Shown here: in pieces, positions 12,522 to 22,023 of the stretch | How positions within the stretch are numbered: position 1 is the first letter of the stretch | Layout of the letters: each line of letters opens with the position of its first letter | Origin: Stanieria cyanosphaera PCC 7437 | GTDB taxonomy: Bacteria > Cyanobacteriota > Cyanobacteriia > Cyanobacteriales > Xenococcaceae | Direction of reading: 5' to 3' | Assembly: GCF_000317575.1 (NCBI RefSeq) | Contig: NC_019748.1 | Coordinates: forward strand, 4,856,501-4,920,500 | Length of the DNA: 64,000 nucleotides | Notes under the pieces: model-generated | The model's database searches: none | The model's input: the letters and a program-made list of their open reading frames with translations, nothing else | What the model was told of the DNA's origin: nothing | Translations under genes and position numbers: made by a program

Positions 12522-12549
12522 TTATTAAGATCGAGCTTTAAATTTTCAA
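12522..12549 (-). promoter_or_regulatory. sigma-70-type promoter of groEL
   Basis: On the minus strand TTGAAA (-35, at 12544-12549) and TAATAA (-10, at 12522-12527) are separated by 16 bp and stand immediately upstream of the CIRCE. The position is consistent with HrcA control. Inferred from consensus only. Confidence 0.6.
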
Positions 12550-12693
12550 AGCTTTGCTATTGCTTGGTTTTAAGCCTAAAAAGTTTTCTGGCTTGGTCAA
12601 ATTTACCATCTGTCAAGCAATAATTATGGGTGTTTTCCTTACCCAAATTACCGTACCTTCTAAGCTGCATCTAATTTTTCGGTTGATTTACCT

Positions 12694-12721
12694 GTAGAGA
12701 CTTAACAGGTTACGTTTCTAC
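12694..12721. repeat. 28-bp dispersed palindrome overlapping a stop codon
   Basis: Arms GTAGAGAC and GTTTCTAC, of the same length and terminal bases as the repeat at 2849-2876. The stop codon and last codons (Val-Glu-Thr) of the prolyl oligopeptidase gene lie inside it, so the element supplies the end of that protein. Confidence 0.7.
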
Positions 12722-14767
12722 TTTCAGATTATCAACTAAAAAAGCCCATTGATCGGCAATTTCTTCGATAATTTTGGCTGTAGGTTTGCCTGCACCGTGT
12801 CCAGCTTTGGTTTCAATGCGAATCAACACGGGATTATCTCCTGCATGGGCTGCTTGTAAAGCTGCTGCAAATTTAAAACTGTGGGCGGGTACAACTCTGT
12901 CATCGTGATCGGCGGTAGTAATCATAGTTGCTGGATATTTTGTTCCTGATTTGAGATTATGTAAAGGAGAATAGGAATATAGTGTCTTAAATTCTGACTC
13001 ATTTTCGGGACTACCATATTCAGAACACCACGCCCAACCGATGGTAAATTTATGGAAACGCAACATATCCATTACTCCTACTGCGGGTAAGGCTGCTGCA
13101 AATAAGTCTGGACGTTGAGTCATACAAGCACCGACTAATAAACCTCCATTGCTACCACCAGCGATCGCAAGTTTGCTAGAGGAGGTATATTTATTAGTAA
13201 TTAACCATTCTGCTGCTGCAATAAAGTCATCGAAGACGTTTTGTTTGTTCTCTTTCGTGCCTGCTTGATGCCATTCTTCACCGTATTCACCACCACCTCG
13301 TAAGTTAGGTACGGCATAAATGCCTCCTAATTCCATCCAGACTAAGTTAGCAATAGAAAAGTTGGGGGTAAGAGAAACGCTAAAACCACCGTAACCATAG
13401 AGACAAGTGGGATTATTTCCATTTAGTTGTAAGTCTTTTTTGTGGGTAATAAACATGGGGATATTTGTTCCATCTTTACTAGGATAAAAGACTTGTTTGG
13501 TTACATAATCATTGGGATTAAAATCTACGGTTGGCTGACGAAAGATCGTACTTTTTCCTGTTACCAAATCGTAGCGATAAATAGTAGCGGGAGTAGTAAA
13601 ACTAGTAAAAGCATAAAAGGTTTCGGTATCGGTTCTTTTGCCATTAAAACCACCCGCAGAACCAATACCAGGTAAATCTACTTCACGAATAAAAGTACCA
13701 TCTAAACTAAAAATTTTAACCTGCGATCGCGCATCTTTGAGATAATCAGCTACAAATTGATTATTAAGTGTAGCAATTCCTCCGAGAGTTTCTTCGGCTT
13801 CGGGAATAATTTCTTGCCAGTTATTTTTATCAGGACTATTAATATCAATTGCAATTATTTTTCCTTTAGGTGCATCTAGATCTGTTCTAAACCAAAAAAT
13901 TGAATCATCGTGATCAATCAAATCATAATTGGCTTCAAATTCATTAATTAATTCAATGATTTCTGATAAGGGTTCTTGTAAATCTTTGTAGAAAATCAAA
14001 TTTTTTGGATCGGTACCGCGCCAAACACTAATTACTAAATAACGTCCATCTTCTGTAACACTACCACTAAAACCCCATTCTTTTTGGTCAGGGCGATGAT
14101 AAATTAAAATATCTTCAGATTGTTCTGTTCCTAACCGATGATAGTAAAGTTTTTGATAATAATTAACCTCTTCTAATTTAGTTTTTTCATTAGGTTCATC
14201 ATAGCGACTGTAAAAAAAGCCTTGATTATCTTTTGTCCAAGATGCACCAGAAAATTTAATCCACTTGAGATGATCGACTAAATCTTTTCCTGTTTCCACA
14301 TCTCTTACTTTATATTCAATCCAATCCGAACCAGCAGTTGATAAACCATAAGCCATTGATTTTCCATCATCACTAATTGCTAAACTAGATAAAGCAACTG
14401 TTCCGTCTGCTGATAATTTATTTGGGTCTAATAATACTTTTGGTTCGCCGTCTAAAGATTCTAAAGTATATAAAACACTTTGATTTTGTAGACCATCATT
14501 TTTAAAATAAAAATAGCGGTTGCCTTCTTTAAAAGGAATACCAAATTTTTCATAATTCCATAATTGAGTAATTCTATCTTTTAATTTTTCCCTAATTTCC
14601 AGTTGAGATAAATAACCAAAAGTAACTTCATTCTGTGCCTCAACCCAAGCTTTAGTTTCATCACTATCAGGATTTTCTAACCAACGATAAGGGTCTTTTA
14701 TTTCTATATTAAAAAAGCGATCGCGCTCTTCAGTTTCCTTACTCAAAGGATAATTAAAATTAGACAT
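12710..14767 (-). CDS. prolyl oligopeptidase (peptidase family S9A)
   Basis: Serine peptidase that cleaves short peptides after proline. An N-terminal seven-bladed propeller (roughly residues 70-400) is followed by the alpha/beta-hydrolase domain. The nucleophile is Ser539 in GGSNGGLL, the acid is in ADHDDRV (about 622-623), and the His is in KAGHGAG (about 657). YGYGGF and NLRGGGEYGEEWH are further S9A signatures. I start at ATG 14767 (685 aa); the TTG three codons earlier is less likely. No signal peptide, so cytoplasmic. The last residues come from a dispersed palindrome (see 12694-12721). Length and motifs suggest an active enzyme. Confidence 0.93.
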   Translation of the reverse strand: MSNFNYPLSKETEERDRFFNIEIKDPYRWLENPDSDETKAWVEAQNEVTFGYLSQLEIREKLKDRITQLWNYEKFGIPFKEGNRYFYFKNDGLQNQSVLYTLESLDGEPKVLLDPNKLSADGTVALSSLAISDDGKSMAYGLSTAGSDWIEYKVRDVETGKDLVDHLKWIKFSGASWTKDNQGFFYSRYDEPNEKTKLEEVNYYQKLYYHRLGTEQSEDILIYHRPDQKEWGFSGSVTEDGRYLVISVWRGTDPKNLIFYKDLQEPLSEIIELINEFEANYDLIDHDDSIFWFRTDLDAPKGKIIAIDINSPDKNNWQEIIPEAEETLGGIATLNNQFVADYLKDARSQVKIFSLDGTFIREVDLPGIGSAGGFNGKRTDTETFYAFTSFTTPATIYRYDLVTGKSTIFRQPTVDFNPNDYVTKQVFYPSKDGTNIPMFITHKKDLQLNGNNPTCLYGYGGFSVSLTPNFSIANLVWMELGGIYAVPNLRGGGEYGEEWHQAGTKENKQNVFDDFIAAAEWLITNKYTSSSKLAIAGGSNGGLLVGACMTQRPDLFAAALPAVGVMDMLRFHKFTIGWAWCSEYGSPENESEFKTLYSYSPLHNLKSGTKYPATMITTADHDDRVVPAHSFKFAAALQAAHAGDNPVLIRIETKAGHGAGKPTAKIIEEIADQWAFLVDNLKVET

Positions 14768-14807
14768 GATAACCAAGTAATAGATATTTTTTTTGAATTA
14801 AATTATC

Positions 14808-15383
14808 TTAATCAATCCTAGTCCATAAAGCCAATCCGCCACCTCTACCTCTAGCAGCAATCAGACGATCTTGGATTAAAAAATAAGCAAAAAAAGCTTG
14901 TTGATTAATTTTTTCTTGATAAAACTTTTCTTCTTTTGATTTACCAGACCTGATATAACCTTGATAAATTTTGAAGTTAAATAATTTGACAATCATTTGG
15001 GTAAAATCAAAGGCTAAAATATTTTTTTTAATTAAAAATTTGATTGGGCCTGTCAGAGATAAAGTTAAGCCACCAACTTCAACACAATTATTAACTCTAC
15101 CTTGTTCTTGATCTAAAAAATATGTCAAAGTAATCTTAATAAACTTAGGAATATATTTACCAGCACCCAAAACAATACCAGCCTTTTGTCTAGTTTTTTT
15201 TGTACCAGTAATAAAACATAATCGCCAAGTACCAATTAATTGTTCAAAAGAAGCAGAACTTTTTCTTTGTCTTGCTTCCTTTTCTGCTTGTAATAATGCC
15301 TCAACTACAGTATCCGAATCAGGCAAATTTGAGCTAGTTAAAAATGAATTAGCAACTTGTTCAAGAAGAGATAAATGTTCCAT
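14808..15383 (-). CDS. fibrillin/PAP-like protein, 191 aa
   Basis: Resembles the plastid-lipid-associated (PAP/fibrillin) superfamily of lipocalin-like proteins linked to thylakoids and plastoglobules. The helical N-terminus (VVEALLQAEKEARQR) is followed by LIGTWRLCFITGTKK, a first beta-strand segment like the family's, and it ends with IAARGRGGGLALWTR, the usual last strands. No signal peptide or membrane span. It is 41 bp upstream of the prolyl oligopeptidase gene on the same strand. Function is likely lipid or pigment binding, by inference. The match is to a pattern only, so the assignment is moderate. Confidence 0.6.
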   Translation of the reverse strand: MEHLSLLEQVANSFLTSSNLPDSDTVVEALLQAEKEARQRKSSASFEQLIGTWRLCFITGTKKTRQKAGIVLGAGKYIPKFIKITLTYFLDQEQGRVNNCVEVGGLTLSLTGPIKFLIKKNILAFDFTQMIVKLFNFKIYQGYIRSGKSKEEKFYQEKINQQAFFAYFLIQDRLIAARGRGGGLALWTRID

Positions 15384-15577
15384 GCGATCGCTTTGTTTAG
15401 ATTAAAATTTTAATAGTTTTATATTTTTTTTCTATCGATTCGGGTTTAGAGACTGACAATAATTATAAATTTGTGAACATAAATTTTCTCAAGAGTCGAT
15501 TTAGCTTCCTAATCTTTATAATCTTTAGTATGAGATACAATTCTCTTATTATTCGCTGAAATTTAATTAATTTAAAT

Positions 15578-16306
15578 ATGTCTCTTAATCGACGGAATTT
15601 TTTCTTAATTTTAGGCGCAACTACTGGTGCTGCGATGTTTGGAACTTTCCCCAAATTAGCTATAGCACAATCTTCCGATGCAGCTAGTGACAAGCCTTTT
15701 CAACTACCTCCTCTTCCTTACGCTTACGATGCCCTTGAACCTTATATTGATGCAGAAACGATGAGGTTTCACCACGATAAGCATCATGCTGCCTATACAA
15801 AAAAACTCAACCAAGCAGTTAATCAATATCCAGAATTAGCCAATCAATCGGCTGAAGACATTCTGCGAAATATGGATACTGTTCCCGAGGATATTTTAAC
15901 AACCGTTCGTAATAATGGTGGTGGGTACGTCAACCATGCAATGTTTTGGCAAATTATGAGTCCCGATGGCGGAGGAAATCCCACAGGAGCGATCGCAACA
16001 GCAATTACTGAAACTTTTGGTAGCTTTGATGCTTTTAAAGAACAGTTTAATGAGGCTGGCAGCAAACAGTTTGGTAGTGGTTGGGCTTGGTTAGTTTTGG
16101 ATACTAATAACCAATTGCAGGTAATGAGTACTCCCAATCAAGATAGTCCCCTGATGGATGGGATGTATCCAATTATGGGTAACGATGTTTGGGAACACGC
16201 TTATTATCTCAAATATCGCAATAAACGAGATGAATATTTGACTCAATGGTGGAATGTTGTTAACTGGGAAGAAGTAAATAAGCGTTACGAACAAGCGATC
16301 GCTTAA
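15578..16306 (+). CDS. sodA: Tat-exported manganese superoxide dismutase
   Basis: Converts superoxide to oxygen and hydrogen peroxide. The N-terminus, with NRRNFFL followed by a hydrophobic stretch to about residue 30, is a twin-arginine signal, so the enzyme is exported folded or stays membrane-tethered. Metal ligands are His65, His120, Asp203 and His207 (DVWEHAYY). [11 protein letters not shown] has Gly where Fe enzymes have Gln, and NQDSPL carries the Gln typical of Mn enzymes (Gln188), so the Mn form is favoured. At 242 aa the mature part is of family length. Target compartment (periplasm or thylakoid lumen) is inferred. Confidence 0.93.
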   Translation: MSLNRRNFFLILGATTGAAMFGTFPKLAIAQSSDAASDKPFQLPPLPYAYDALEPYIDAETMRFHHDKHHAAYTKKLNQAVNQYPELANQSAEDILRNMDTVPEDILTTVRNNGGGYVNHAMFWQIMSPDGGGNPTGAIATAITETFGSFDAFKEQFNEAGSKQFGSGWAWLVLDTNNQLQVMSTPNQDSPLMDGMYPIMGNDVWEHAYYLKYRNKRDEYLTQWWNVVNWEEVNKRYEQAIA

Positions 16307-16464
16307 AACTTATTCTTAAATAAAATGATTAATCTTCACTTGGTCTAAAGATATTTTTTAGTCATAAAGCGGTCGCGCTCTTCAGCAATTATTAAAACTG
16401 TTACATCCCAATTCAGAAAAGACTTAATCTCAATCTTTGCAGGTGAAGATTAATTTTAGCAAAA

Positions 16465-16884
16465 TCAATTATTAAGTAAATTCTTCAAAGATTCAATCGA
16501 CAGCCCCATTTCCTGACTAGTTTGCTTTAATGCTGTCTGAAAACCGCTCACATCCGTGCTGTAACCACATAACTGCGCTGCTTTTTTAATGCCAGAAGAA
16601 GCATTTGCTCTAGCACAGTCAATCAACTCCGCACCAGTGAGGGGTTCTTCTCCAGAGAGAAGCTTTTTTCTAGATTCACCCCAAAAAGCACTTAGAGTAC
16701 AAATTTGCTCGTCTTCCTTATGTTTAACTGACCAGCGATAAATAACAGATTGAGGATCAATTCCAACCTCAATTAATTTAGCCCCCATATAATATTGCAT
16801 TTGGCTAAGAGTTTTTTGTTTTAGTTCTAACGGCTGATTCTTTTTGATTGTGCGGTCAAGATGAGCTTGAGTAGGCTTAGGCAT
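16465..16884 (-). CDS. hypothetical protein, 139 aa
   Basis: Not recognised. It is soluble and mostly helical in appearance, with no signal peptide or membrane span. It starts with a basic stretch (HLDRTIKKNQ). Two Cys lie in SVKHKEDEQICTLSAFWGES and ELIDCARANASSG, and one more in AAQLCGYS. The region SGIKKAAQLCGYSTD resembles a short helix-turn-helix in spacing, but this is not decisive. It converges with the sod gene and is divergent from acyP by 75 bp. Coding usage looks like that of neighbours. Confidence 0.65.
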   Translation of the reverse strand: MPKPTQAHLDRTIKKNQPLELKQKTLSQMQYYMGAKLIEVGIDPQSVIYRWSVKHKEDEQICTLSAFWGESRKKLLSGEEPLTGAELIDCARANASSGIKKAAQLCGYSTDVSGFQTALKQTSQEMGLSIESLKNLLNN

Positions 16885-16959
16885 TTTTAATTTAAAAAGT
16901 TTTTCTCTCTATTGTTACTTTACAATGGTTATTCAAAACTGTGACATCTTGAAATTGAG

Positions 16960-17235
16960 ATGAAAAAGATCAGAGCAATAGTTTCAGGACAAGTACAGGG
17001 TGTAGGATTTAGGATGTCTACTCGCTCTCAAGCTAGACAAATAGGAATTGATGGATTTGTCCGAAATTTGAGCAATGGCAATGTAGAAATTATGGCAAAA
17101 GGAGAAGCCCAAAAAGTAGATCAGTTTTTGGAATGGGCTAAGTCTGGACCACCGTCGGCGGTAGTTAACAAGCTGGAAGTAGAAGTTCTGGTTGATGATG
17201 GTGAAGAATTTGATGGTTTTGAAATTCGTAAGTAA
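16960..17235 (+). CDS. acyP: acylphosphatase
   Basis: Hydrolyses acyl phosphates such as carbamoyl phosphate and 1,3-bisphosphoglycerate. At 91 aa it is the usual single-domain size. VSGQVQGVGFR holds catalytic Arg18, and GFVRNLSNGNVEI holds catalytic Asn36 with the second signature. No signal peptide. It stands alone, divergent from the hypothetical gene upstream. No regulatory element is recognised. Identification is secure. Confidence 0.95.
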   Translation: MKKIRAIVSGQVQGVGFRMSTRSQARQIGIDGFVRNLSNGNVEIMAKGEAQKVDQFLEWAKSGPPSAVVNKLEVEVLVDDGEEFDGFEIRK

Positions 17236-17511
17236 AAATTAATTTATTTTTAGGTCTAAATAATCATAATTTAGTTAATAAAATATTCTAGACAAATAAG
17301 CATCTAGTTTGTTTAAAAGAGTCTTATGTCTTAACCTAAAAGTTTACTGCCACAGCATAAGTAGTCGTGCAAAATTAATTATTTAGTAGAGACAAGGCAA
17401 AAGGTAAAAAGCAGGAGGAAATTTAAAATGTGTAATTAATTATGTAATCGTACTTGTACACTAAGACGAGCAGGTTTGTAACAATTAAAATTGAATTTTT
17501 ATTTAATATTT

Positions 17512-20500
17512 ATGGCTAACAATTACTTAACTCCGAATCAACAACTTGCTGCTTATTTACCTACTAGTGTAGTAGTTACGGCTGGTGCTGGTACGGGGAA
17601 AACTCATATGTTAGCAGAGAGGTATTTGTATTATTTAAAAGAAAAAAATTTATCTCCTTTAGAAATAGTTGCGGTTACCTTCACAGAAAAAGCAGCTAAG
17701 GAATTGCGATCGCGGATTAGAATTTTAATTAGTCAACAGTTACCTCAACGCACAGATATTTTAGCGGAGTTAGAAGCAGCAACAATTAGTACGATTCACG
17801 CTTTAGCTAGTCGAATTTGTGAGGAACATCCCTCAGTAGCAGGTATACCTGCTGATTTTACAGTTATTGACGATTTAGAAGGAAAAATTTGGCTTGATGA
17901 GGCGTTAGAGTCGGCTTTAATCCGTTTACCACCACAAGTTTATCAGTTGATTCCTTTTTCTTTAATGTCTAAGGTAATGAGTGGTTTATGGACAGATCCC
18001 TATACGGCGACTAAAGCTTTACAACAAGGTATCCAAGATGGGAATACTTTGATCAGATATGCACGAAGGGAAGGTTTAAAAAAATTAGTTAATGATTCAA
18101 TTTGGACTAAAACATGGTCAATTTTATCTCAGTATCAAGGACAAGTAGGAGATAAGTTAGAAATTATTCGGCAAGATACTTTAGTTGCCATGACGGAGTT
18201 GGAAGATGAAGAAAATGTTGATAATGCGATCGCATTTTTAACTGGAATTAAGCTTAGTGTTGGCAGTAAAAAAAGTTGGCAAGATGACGGTTTTAGAGTT
18301 GTTAAAGAAGCTCTAACATCCCTACGAGAGTTAGTCAAAAAAACTATTCAAACAGGATTGATTACTCTGACTTTGACTGAAGCGGACGAACAATTGAAAC
18401 AATTACTTCCTGCTTTAACTGAAGCTTATCAAGATATTACTAATTATTTGGGCAAATTAAAATGGCAAGCTAGATTATTAACTTTTAGCGATTTAGAAAT
18501 TTATGCCCTCAAAGCTTTAAGAGATCTGCAAGTACAAAAATATTATCGACAAAGATGGCAAGTTTTTTTAGTTGATGAGTTTCAAGATACTAACCCTACC
18601 CAGGCAGAATTACTACAAACTTTAACCAAAACAGCCCAATTAACCATTGTTGGTGATGTTAAACAGTCGATATATGGTTTTAGAAGGGCAGATCTGAGAG
18701 TATTTAAACAATTTAAACAAAAAATTTTGAATAATAACGGTCGAGAAGTTATCCTCAGTCAAAGTTTCCGTACTCATCAACCCTTACTGAAACAAATTAA
18801 TCAGATTTTTGCACCCTTATTAGGAGATTTACATCAGGAGTTAAGAAGCGATCGTTTTTTAGAGGCGGAGGAGAAGAGGGGCGAGGAAGAAAAATATATT
18901 CAAGTTTTTGCTGTCGAAAAACATCCTGATAGTAGTAAAAGTCAGCGTCTACGGGTAGAAGCGTATCATCTTGCTCAAAAAATCAAGCAAATGTTGGCTG
19001 AAAAAATTCCTGTTTATGACAAGCAAACCCAACAATTACGCCCTATTCAACCCCGAGATATCGCAATCTTAACTCGAACTTGGTCACCTCTTCAATATTA
19101 TGAAGAAGCTTTAGCAGCAGCAGGAATTCCTGTCGCACCTTCAGGCGGTGGTAATTTATTGGTTACTAGAGAAGCTAAAGATACTTGGGCATTATTACGT
19201 TTTTTGGTCGAACCACAGGATAATATTGCTTTGATCGCAGTTTTAAGAAGTCCTTTTTTTGCCATTAGCGATCGCATTTTATTTCAACTGGGCATCTCAA
19301 AAGAAAGTAAAATTGATTGGTGGGAAACAATTGCCTCTGCCTCACTACCTGAATTGGAACATCCTGTTAAGGTACTTTCTCAACTACTACAACTGCGTTA
19401 TCAAGAAGCACCTTCGCGTTTAATCCAAATTGCAGATCGTTTAACAGGATATACCGCAGTTATTGCTAATCTATCAGGTGCAGCGAGAAGAATGGCAGAC
19501 TGGCAGGGATTTCGGGAATTGATTACAGAATTGGAACAAGGTACAAATGATCTGTTTGGGGTGGTACGTCGTCTCAAACGTCTTTATGATAGTGAAAGTG
19601 AAATTGCTCGCCCTGCTTTAGATGTAGGTAACGCTGTATCTCTGATGACGATCTTTGCAGCTAAAGGATTAGAATGGTCAGTAGTTGCGATCGCAGATTT
19701 AAGTAGGGAACGTCCAAACATTTCTCAACCGATTTATTTTGATTCTTATTGGGGAGTTGTTTGGCAATGGGAATTGGCAGGAGAAACTCAAACACCAGCC
19801 CTTTATACCTATTTAAAATTTTTACAACAGCAACGAGAAGAACAAGAAGCACTGCGTGTTTTGTATGTAGCTTTAACTAGAGCAAGAGATTACCTTTTTT
19901 TAAGCGCAACTGAACCAGATCAAGGAGATTTAAGCAGATTAAAACCTGGTTTAGATGTAGCCAATCTTCAGATTGAAACTGTTTCTTTTACTGGCGAAGC
20001 AGCTTTACCTCCTTTACCTCCCGTACAGACGTTCCATGTCACCTCTCTACCTCCTTTATTAATCGACTCGGTTGGTTCTGGTATTTTTGAACTACCAGTT
20101 ACCGCTTTAAGCGAATTTAATCGTTGCCCTCTCCGCTTTCAATATCGTTTTTTAGAAGGGCATCCAGGAATTGGGGAAGGAATTGCTTACGCCTCCCAAG
20201 TAGGAACGCTAGTACACAAGGCTTTAGAATATGATATTTTTGAAGTAGAAAAGTTAATGGCTTTTGCAGATCCAAGTTGGAGTCAAGCAGCAGCAGCAGA
20301 AGCGATCGCTCTAGCTAGTCGATTTTGGCAACATCCTCAATATCAATCTTTTTATACTACAGCAATAGCAAAAGAAGCAAAAATTACCCTACAAATTCAA
20401 CAAATTACTTTTACTGGTGTGATCGATTTAGTAGGAGAAAATTGGATCTTAGACTATAAAAGCGATCGTGATATTAATCCTCAAGATCACCGTTTTCAAT

Positions 20501-20724
20501 TGTGGGCTTATGCTCAAGCTTTAAAATCTCAACAGGCACATATAGCCTATTTAAGACATGATTATGTACATAGTTTTTCGCAAACAAAATTAACTGCAAT
20601 TACTGAAGAAATAGAAAGTTTAGTAAAAAAAATTAATGCAGGTAATTATATTGCCAATTCTTCCTCAGCAAATTGTCAGATTTGTCCTTATTGTGCTTTC
20701 TGTGATTTCGCCCATTTAGATTAA
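17512..20724 (+). CDS. UvrD/AddA-type helicase-nuclease with C-terminal Cys cluster
   Basis: Large superfamily 1 helicase fused to a RecB-type nuclease, expected to process double-strand breaks for recombination. I start at ATG 17512 (1070 aa) rather than the TTG seven codons earlier. Walker A is TAGAGTGKTHML (about 23-34), motif II is FLVDEFQDTNP, and GDVKQSIYGFRRA follows. The nuclease core GVIDLVGENWILDYKSD carries the D-EXK-type metal residues. One Cys at FNRCPLRF and three at the extreme C-terminus (CQICPYCAFC) could bind a 4Fe-4S cluster, as in AddB or Cas4. AddA itself usually lacks this. No addB or recC partner is nearby. Chosen name reflects architecture, not proven role. Confidence 0.88.
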   Translation: MANNYLTPNQQLAAYLPTSVVVTAGAGTGKTHMLAERYLYYLKEKNLSPLEIVAVTFTEKAAKELRSRIRILISQQLPQRTDILAELEAATISTIHALASRICEEHPSVAGIPADFTVIDDLEGKIWLDEALESALIRLPPQVYQLIPFSLMSKVMSGLWTDPYTATKALQQGIQDGNTLIRYARREGLKKLVNDSIWTKTWSILSQYQGQVGDKLEIIRQDTLVAMTELEDEENVDNAIAFLTGIKLSVGSKKSWQDDGFRVVKEALTSLRELVKKTIQTGLITLTLTEADEQLKQLLPALTEAYQDITNYLGKLKWQARLLTFSDLEIYALKALRDLQVQKYYRQRWQVFLVDEFQDTNPTQAELLQTLTKTAQLTIVGDVKQSIYGFRRADLRVFKQFKQKILNNNGREVILSQSFRTHQPLLKQINQIFAPLLGDLHQELRSDRFLEAEEKRGEEEKYIQVFAVEKHPDSSKSQRLRVEAYHLAQKIKQMLAEKIPVYDKQTQQLRPIQPRDIAILTRTWSPLQYYEEALAAAGIPVAPSGGGNLLVTREAKDTWALLRFLVEPQDNIALIAVLRSPFFAISDRILFQLGISKESKIDWWETIASASLPELEHPVKVLSQLLQLRYQEAPSRLIQIADRLTGYTAVIANLSGAARRMADWQGFRELITELEQGTNDLFGVVRRLKRLYDSESEIARPALDVGNAVSLMTIFAAKGLEWSVVAIADLSRERPNISQPIYFDSYWGVVWQWELAGETQTPALYTYLKFLQQQREEQEALRVLYVALTRARDYLFLSATEPDQGDLSRLKPGLDVANLQIETVSFTGEAALPPLPPVQTFHVTSLPPLLIDSVGSGIFELPVTALSEFNRCPLRFQYRFLEGHPGIGEGIAYASQVGTLVHKALEYDIFEVEKLMAFADPSWSQAAAAEAIALASRFWQHPQYQSFYTTAIAKEAKITLQIQQITFTGVIDLVGENWILDYKSDRDINPQDHRFQLWAYAQALKSQQAHIAYLRHDYVHSFSQTKLTAITEEIESLVKKINAGNYIANSSSANCQICPYCAFCDFAHLD

Positions 20725-21036
20725 ATTTATTTAGTTGATATTAATAATTAATTATACTTGCTACTTAAATAAATTCTCATGTAGTCGTGTTACATATAGA
20801 CCACACAAGATATCTGTCTCTTGCATTTCTCAAGGAAAACTGCTAGTTTATTATTGCTAAAGATATGCATTTAGACTACATATTTTTTTTTAAGCTTTTA
20901 CTTTCGGTGTTCGGTAGAATTGAGCTAAAGCAGGTTCGCCATCGGCGGGGAAATTTAACGATGTCTATGGTAATTTGCAACATCTTGAGTCATCCCTATA
21001 CGTTTAACTCTAGTCTTTTCTTAACCGGTAACATAA
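20725..21036. other. 312-bp intergenic region, no gene seen
   Basis: Mostly AT-rich, with a somewhat GC-richer patch at about 20900-20965. A 27-codon frame starts at 20960 but is short and unlike any family I know. No terminator hairpin with a T-tract is visible after the helicase gene. Confidence 0.55.
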
Positions 21037-21921
21037 ATGCGTAACAACTTATCTATTTTTTTAAATATTAGCAATAATAAATTCAGCGATTCTCAGCTAT
21101 ATTATCAATACAAAAAGTTAGAGAGAAAACTCATAAATCTCTGTGAAATAATTGTTGAAAAAAAAATTATTTCCGGAAAACGCGATTATAAAAAGTTTTT
21201 AATACTTTGTCGTAGTCGAACAGGCTCAAATTTTTTAGTTAGTTTACTACAATCTCATCCTCAAATCAGAGCTTTTGGCGAAGTTTTTACAGAAGAAGAG
21301 CATATTTATTGGGGATATCCTGGTTATAATTCAGAGCAAATTTTACAACTAAGAAAAAATAATCCAATTGAATTTTTAAATAAGGTAGTGTACCGTGAAA
21401 CATTTCCTTTGGTATCGGCAGTAGGATTTAAATTATTTTATGATCAAGCAAAACGAGGGCAGCAAAAAAATATCTGGGGTTATTTACAGAAAATGTCAGA
21501 TGTGAAAATAATTCATCTGAAGCGAAAAAATATTTTAGAAGCTCATGTTTCTCATAAATTAGCAGAAAGAAATAATCAATGGATTTTATTGGACAATCAA
21601 AAAGAGTTGATGCTCGAACCAATTGCTTTAGATTACGATGAATGTTTACAAGCGTTCGAGCAGACTAAAATTTGGGAAACTGAATATGAACAGTTTTTTG
21701 CTAAATACAAGCATCCTATTCAAACCATATATTATGAAGAGCTAGTTAGTAATACACTGCTCATCACTAGAGAGTTACAAAATTTTTTAGAGGTAAATTA
21801 TTGGTTTTTAAATACTTATACAAAAAAACAAAATCAAGTTTCCTTGCGAGATAAAATTATTAATTATGATGAGTTAAAAGACAAATTTAGTAAGACGATC
21901 TGGAGTAAGTTTTTTGAATAA
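21037..21921 (+). CDS. PAPS-dependent sulfotransferase-like protein, 294 aa
   Basis: Residues 58-75 (CRSRTGSNFLVSLLQSHP) form the 5'-phosphosulfate loop of sulfotransferases, with RxGS and HP as in Stf0-like and related prokaryotic enzymes. GEVF follows shortly after, also typical. VIHLKRKNILEAHVSH at about 165-180 matches the 3'-phosphate-binding segment (conserved Arg/Lys and Ser). It would transfer sulfate from PAPS to a sugar, lipid or polysaccharide acceptor; the acceptor is unknown. No signal peptide or membrane span. The gene stands alone, and its AT content is higher than its neighbours, which could mean recent transfer. Confidence 0.8.
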   Translation: MRNNLSIFLNISNNKFSDSQLYYQYKKLERKLINLCEIIVEKKIISGKRDYKKFLILCRSRTGSNFLVSLLQSHPQIRAFGEVFTEEEHIYWGYPGYNSEQILQLRKNNPIEFLNKVVYRETFPLVSAVGFKLFYDQAKRGQQKNIWGYLQKMSDVKIIHLKRKNILEAHVSHKLAERNNQWILLDNQKELMLEPIALDYDECLQAFEQTKIWETEYEQFFAKYKHPIQTIYYEELVSNTLLITRELQNFLEVNYWFLNTYTKKQNQVSLRDKIINYDELKDKFSKTIWSKFFE

Positions 21922-22023
21922 TTTTATTTTTTTTATAGCAGGACTAAATTATTCATAAAAAATCTTAATTTTTCTTTTTCTTGAAAATAATTTAGATTCA
22001 CAAATCAAAGAGAATTAATATAA

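Noticed and set aside
15844-16294. Minus-strand frames inside the sod gene
   Set aside because: They are antisense shadows of a strongly conserved coding sequence.
20960-21043. 27-codon frame before the sulfotransferase gene
   Set aside because: Short, no family, overlaps the next start; treated as chance.
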